DNA of 64,000 bases from Hofstenia miamia (Eukaryota; Xenacoelomorpha; Acoela), in contig SCFE01000003.1 in the NCBI GenBank assembly GCA_004352715.1, positions 2,856,624 through 2,920,623 of the forward strand, in the 5' to 3' direction. Shown piece after piece: positions 60,177 to 64,000 of the stretch. The position numbers were made by a program, and so were the translations under genes. The notes beneath the pieces are model-generated. The model was given only the letters and a program-made list of their open reading frames with translations, searched no databases and was not told the DNA's origin. The first letter of the stretch is position 1; every line of letters begins with the position of its first letter.

Positions 60177-61334
60177 CTAGTCAGCAGCCCAAGCCCTCAT
60201 AAATGATCTTCGTCTATGTTGCACCTCAGATTGCAATGTAGAACTTGAAGCAATATGAGTGTACTTTTCCGACTCTTTCGTAGATGAAAATGATGCTTTA
60301 ATAGAACTAGTTGGGTAAATGTCTCCCAAATGACTATCTTGCTCATAATCCTTCTTAGGTCTCTTCATTAGCTCAAACTTTATGTTTTTTGAACGAGAAC
60401 TAAGTGTGTAAATCTCAATAATTATCACCAGCTTAATGAAAAGGAAGAATATTAGAATACCAAATACTACTGCAAGCAAATAACTGTCGAAAGATAAAAT
60501 TTGAGTGTCTTTTAAGTTTGAAAAATAGATGTCTGTCCACATAAACACAATAACAAACCATGGCGTCGAGAACATTACACTCTTTTCGCAAAGCATGAAG
60601 TTTTCAATAGCAAAATATAAACCTGCTAAAACCAATGTCAATGTTGACTGCACCACTGCAGCAAAATTTGCTGAAAAGCCAAATGTCTGTTCACAAGAAA
60701 GACCGATTAAAGCAATTGCATGAGTAACATGGTTTGTTGCACATGCAGAAATACCATTTACTCCTAACCATATCTCCCAAAAGTGAATATTGAGTTTGTT
60801 ATTTCCAACAAAATGCGCTTCATTTTGCTGGTTAATTGTCATGATAATTATACATAAGCAAGCAATAAGAAACACAGAGTTGCAAAGTTCACATATAGCC
60901 GCTATCCCATGAAAGTAATTGTTAATTAGCAGCATAAATGCAACGTTTAGTAGGACGGAGACATTATAGAACACATATGTGTACCAAGGAAGGGTAAGTG
61001 GCGCCAAGTAGAATATTATGTCAAAGTAGAACAACTTCAGTCTATATGTTTTACTAGTTAACCATAAAATCTGAACAAAATATAAGATTAAGCTTAATAC
61101 AAATCCTGCTATCCAAGACTGGTGTGGTAGCAAAGCAACTTCAACATTTTTTCGTGTTCTATAATAATTATCTATAGCGTCTTCTGCTTTTGAAAATAAG
61201 GTTCTCCATATACCTTTGTATGAACTGTTTTGGAGGTAAAATAAGAAGGTAAAGGAAATTGCAAATATCAATGTGCACCAGGAACATAAGATACCAACAG
61301 CAATTTTAACGTTTGCAAAACGATCAATTGTCAT
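60177..61334 (-). CDS. Multi-pass membrane protein, single exon, 385 residues
   Basis: An uninterrupted frame from ATG to TAG. Hydrophobic segments lie at about residues 11-34, 75-93, 101-123, 123-140, 144-168, 188-212, 223-246, 257-272 and 284-309, so about eight or nine passes, then a basic, Ser-rich cytoplasmic-type tail (SSRSKNIKFELMKRPKK, HRRRSFMRAW). The order of LLPHQSWIAGFVLSLILYFV, YNVSVLLNVAFMLL, VNGISACATNHVTHAIALIG and AIENFMLCEKSV resembles an uncharacterised animal family with NGxAIYATWTTIATLLN and ENFVLDKYVRY motifs and a TspO-like PAGYAFSIWG start. That comparison is from memory and would make this a diverged member. Function unknown. Lack of introns could reflect retroposition or gene style. 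Confidence 0.8.
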   Translation of the reverse strand: MTIDRFANVKIAVGILCSWCTLIFAISFTFLFYLQNSSYKGIWRTLFSKAEDAIDNYYRTRKNVEVALLPHQSWIAGFVLSLILYFVQILWLTSKTYRLKLFYFDIIFYLAPLTLPWYTYVFYNVSVLLNVAFMLLINNYFHGIAAICELCNSVFLIACLCIIIMTINQQNEAHFVGNNKLNIHFWEIWLGVNGISACATNHVTHAIALIGLSCEQTFGFSANFAAVVQSTLTLVLAGLYFAIENFMLCEKSVMFSTPWFVIVFMWTDIYFSNLKDTQILSFDSYLLAVVFGILIFFLFIKLVIIIEIYTLSSRSKNIKFELMKRPKKDYEQDSHLGDIYPTSSIKASFSSTKESEKYTHIASSSTLQSEVQHRRRSFMRAWAAD

Positions 61335-62050
61335 TTTTGTACTAATTATGCAATAATAGTGGGAATTTTAAAAGCATGTAAAACTGTATATATTTTAAAA
61401 AATGATCATCATTGCGTATCCCAATTTTCTAAGGTAACAATGCCACAAGGGAGACACTTCCCACAGCAAGGAAATTATGATTTTATGTCGAATTTTCTTA
61501 ACATCTGCACTATAAGGACACCTGAAGTAACTCGTTTTAAGAATTCAAAATTTTTCTAATGAGTAAACAGTTTTGTTCAATTGATTACCGTTACAAGCAA
61601 AATATATAATTTCATTATGCAACAGATATTATATATAAATCTTTATCAGAATGCATCCGAAACTGGTTTTTTAATTAAATAATAATATAATGTATATCTG
61701 GTTCACCTCTTCTACTTAGATTTTAATTTATTCAATGAATAAATATTCGATTTAACTGATTATGGAACATCGCAAAAAGTCTAGTGTAAATGTTATGAAA
61801 TTTGCATTTAATTATATATTTTGATATATCTCAGAAATAGCTTCCGAATTCCCACGCAACAAATTTCAAATTCATATCCACTTGTTTCCAATAGTTCTGT
61901 TTCACTACCAATCTCATTAAATATTCTGTTACCAAGATATCACATCGTTTCGCGACATAATTTAGCAAGGTCTGGTATTGATGCGTTTATCTGGGCTTCC
62001 GATGCCGCTTTTTTATTACATTTTAATCAGTTAAACTTTAAAATGTATGT
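61335..62050. other. Intergenic sequence
   Basis: A divergent 66-codon + strand frame at 61359-61559 was not recognised. Otherwise AT-rich. Confidence 0.35.
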
Positions 62051-63110
62051 ATTTTCTAAGTTTTCCTGTAGTATTTCAACAATATTGGAGGCAAAGTTGA
62101 AAATCGCAGCGTCATCGTCGTACAGTAGACAGGATGAGTTGAGGACAGATTGAGGGAGGTCGTTGATAGCAACGAGAATGAAGAGAACAGCAAACACAGA
62201 ACCTTGAGGTGCACCACTAGAGACATGGACAGGAGACGAAATAGGCGAGTTGCTTTTAACACACTGATGACGATTGGACAGGTAAGACTGGAAGAGTCCG
62301 ATGAAATCAGCATCAAAGCCAAATAGACTTAATTTGTCAAGAAGAATAGAATAAGAGAGCGTTCAAAAGCTTTAGCACTGTCAAGAAAGATAATTCAACC
62401 AGGATCATTAATCAATGTGAGCAAGTTAGTGATGGTAAAACGATGCGGAAGGTTACCATGCTGAGATAAGGAGATGAGGTGACAAACTTTAGGGAACACT
62501 TAAAGAAAGACAAGGCGCTCAAAGATTATTGACAGCCGAGGGAGAATAGCTATTGAACGATAAGAAGTGACTTGAGAGATCCAAGATGTTTTCCAGCAAG
62601 GCGGAAACGCTTAGAGGAGCAAATGTAAGAGAAGAGATGCTTTAAATAGATGGAAAGAGTTGAGGAGGTTTTGTGAATTACAAAGGATAGCAAGAACCAG
62701 AAAACATGCAGGACTTAAGCATGAGGGAAATATGATGGCGTTGAAGACGATGTCACATAGGCTAGTCATTGGGGAGATTGCAGGTGAACCAGGGCAGAGA
62801 GAGAGAGGGACAGGATCAAAGAATTTCGAGGCGAAACAAGCATTAAAGCGATCAGCTTTCTCCAGGTCCGAGTGAGCAGAAAAAATGTTCCATTTCAAGC
62901 TGGGGCGGTCAGGTTTAGAATGAAGAGAACGCAAGAAAGAATAAAGAGTTTTGAATAGATCCAGATGAGAAGCTGGACAGCAGAAAGATTTTGTCGAGTT
63001 CCATGAAGTTGATGACGTCTCCAGTGAGAGAAGAGAGTTTTGAAGAATCGGAAAGACCAGAAACGGCGTTTGAAAGATTCAAGTTTATTCAAAGAGTGTA
63101 AATGTACAGT
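62050..63110 (-). pseudogene. CR1-like LINE reverse transcriptase, 5' and palm part
   Basis: Across frames the minus strand reads PSLKWNIFSAHSDLEKADRF and NACFASKFFD (linker), then YRSIAILPRLSIIFERLVF, SQHGNLPHRFTITNLLT, IIFLDSAKAFE, FGFDADFIGLFQSYLSNRHQ, VSSGAPQGSV and LLYDDDAAIF (canonical FADDTAIF). This is reverse transcriptase motifs 2 to 5 in order. Frameshifts and stops show it is inactive. It is a different part from the copy at 58776-59640, so they need not be one insertion. Confidence 0.85.
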
Positions 63111-63149
63111 AAGGGATTATTGCATTAATTTCNTATAAAGTAATGGCTG

Positions 63150-63830
63150 AATTTTTACGCATAAACCACAGTGCACCCCTGCCAGTAGCCTAAATAGTCC
63201 CCCATATCATGGTTGGTGGAAAGTTCTTAACGTGAAGGAGTGTATATCTTTGGTTGTACCTCTCGCCAACTTGTCAACCGACAAGTTTTGAGAAACTGCA
63301 GAACTGTTTAACCAGTGACTCATCTGTGAAGATGACTGAGTGCCATTGTTGGGGTGGCCAGTCCTTCTATCACCTAGCAAATCGCAGTCTATCCTTAATG
63401 TTCTTAGGGGATAGGCTTTTCGTGCACACTGGACGGTAGGTATTCAATGATAAATCAACTTGCAATCTTTGCCGCACTTTTATAGCACTGAAAGATTATT
63501 ATGGTGACAATTGAAATGTAATAAATGAGGATAAAGCGGCAAGATCAGCAGTGACCAGTAGATGCATCATTCAATCATTTTCTTCTGATGTTGAACATCC
63601 TCTGCCAGTTCATCTTCTTGCAGCGGATCTGCCTGTAGAGTGATTAAGTGCCAAGCACAAGTGTATTGTAGATTCAGGAACACTTAACTACCGTTCTACG
63701 ATCTAGTTAGCTCGGCCATCTTGCTATAAAATCACCATCTGACCCACTTTTCTAGTGAAATTTCCTTTGTGCGGCCAATGACAAAAAGAAGAAAATTGAG
63801 TGGTCTGCACACAGAGCTTGTTAAATTAGG
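63150..63830 (-). pseudogene. Tc1-like transposase relic
   Basis: The minus strand reads NIKDRLRFARR, KDWPPQQWHSVIFTDESLVK, VGERYNQRYTLLHVKNFPPT, MIWGTI and GRGALWFM: the RLxFA..H..W..VIFSDES...RR.GERY...VKHP.SVMVWG order of Tc1 transposases, including the first catalytic Asp. The N-terminal part upstream is badly decayed and the C-terminal catalytic half is missing. It is separate from the DD35E copy at 14242. Confidence 0.7.
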
Positions 63831-63965
63831 TAGATTGTGTACACACTCATATGCACGCTTCTTCAATATCAGAATCGCATGAGCTATGAGTCATCACGCA
63901 TACCTATTCAGCACAAAACATAAAAATAGCACTCTTGACAAAAAACAGTAATATTATGGCCAGCA

Positions 63966-63966
<1 letters not shown>

Positions 63967-63999
<33 letters not shown>

Positions 64000-64000
64000 T
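63967..64000. repeat. (TA)n microsatellite at window end
   Basis: TA repeats run to the end of the window. Confidence 0.95.

Noticed and set aside
1-64000. CRISPR arrays, rRNA genes, bacterial-type operons or insertion sequences
   Set aside because: No regularly spaced repeats or rRNA signatures were seen. Gene structure is eukaryotic throughout.

Overview
This is an AT-rich stretch of an animal (metazoan) genome. The evidence is a spliced Wnt ligand gene, a spliced tetraspanin gene, GT-AG introns from 41 bp to 14.5 kb, degenerate TTAGGG-type telomere-like repeats, and many animal-type transposon relics (CR1-like and R2-like LINEs, Tc1/mariner, hAT and piggyBac-type MITEs). The very divergent Wnt points to a fast-evolving or early-branching invertebrate. 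I cannot name the phylum. Runs of N beside TA, ATT and poly-C tracts are assembly gaps, and several are flanked by duplicated contig ends.

Layout. 1-16.9 kb: no firm gene; one possible exon near 1.8 kb, a hAT MITE (1885-2131), a GAGCCGAGC-type MITE (about 4.5-4.8 kb), a decayed mariner-like transposase (about 9.0-9.3 kb) and a Tc1-like DD35E transposase pseudogene (about 14.2-15.3 kb). 16.9-38.3 kb, + strand: a six-exon Wnt gene, 417 codons plus stop, assembled here from phase-compatible exons. Its 14.5 kb second intron and 2.9 kb last intron hold MITEs, microsatellites, gaps and a decayed reverse transcriptase. 39.3-39.9 kb, + strand: exons of a probable SUEL/galactose-binding lectin domain. 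41.8-43.4 kb: LINE relics. 44.1-45.8 kb: an inverted-repeat-bounded segment holding a two-exon minus-strand gene for a 91-residue secreted precursor, plus several candidate minus-strand 3' exons. 48.5-51.4 kb, + strand: a four-exon tetraspanin with a piggyBac-type MITE and telomere-like repeats in intron 3. 51.9-53.2 kb: short coding-like exons on both strands. 56-60 kb: LINE fragments, a hAT MITE with a perfect 8-bp target duplication, and a second GAGCCGAGC MITE. 60.2-61.3 kb, minus strand: an intronless multi-pass membrane protein of 385 residues. 62-64 kb: another LINE and a Tc1-like relic.

The genes do not form an operon. They are independent eukaryotic transcription units for a signalling ligand, a lectin, a small secreted peptide or protein, and membrane proteins. 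The strongest results are the complete divergent Wnt, the tetraspanin, the small secreted precursor and the well-bounded MITEs. Short exon calls without homology are marked as tentative.
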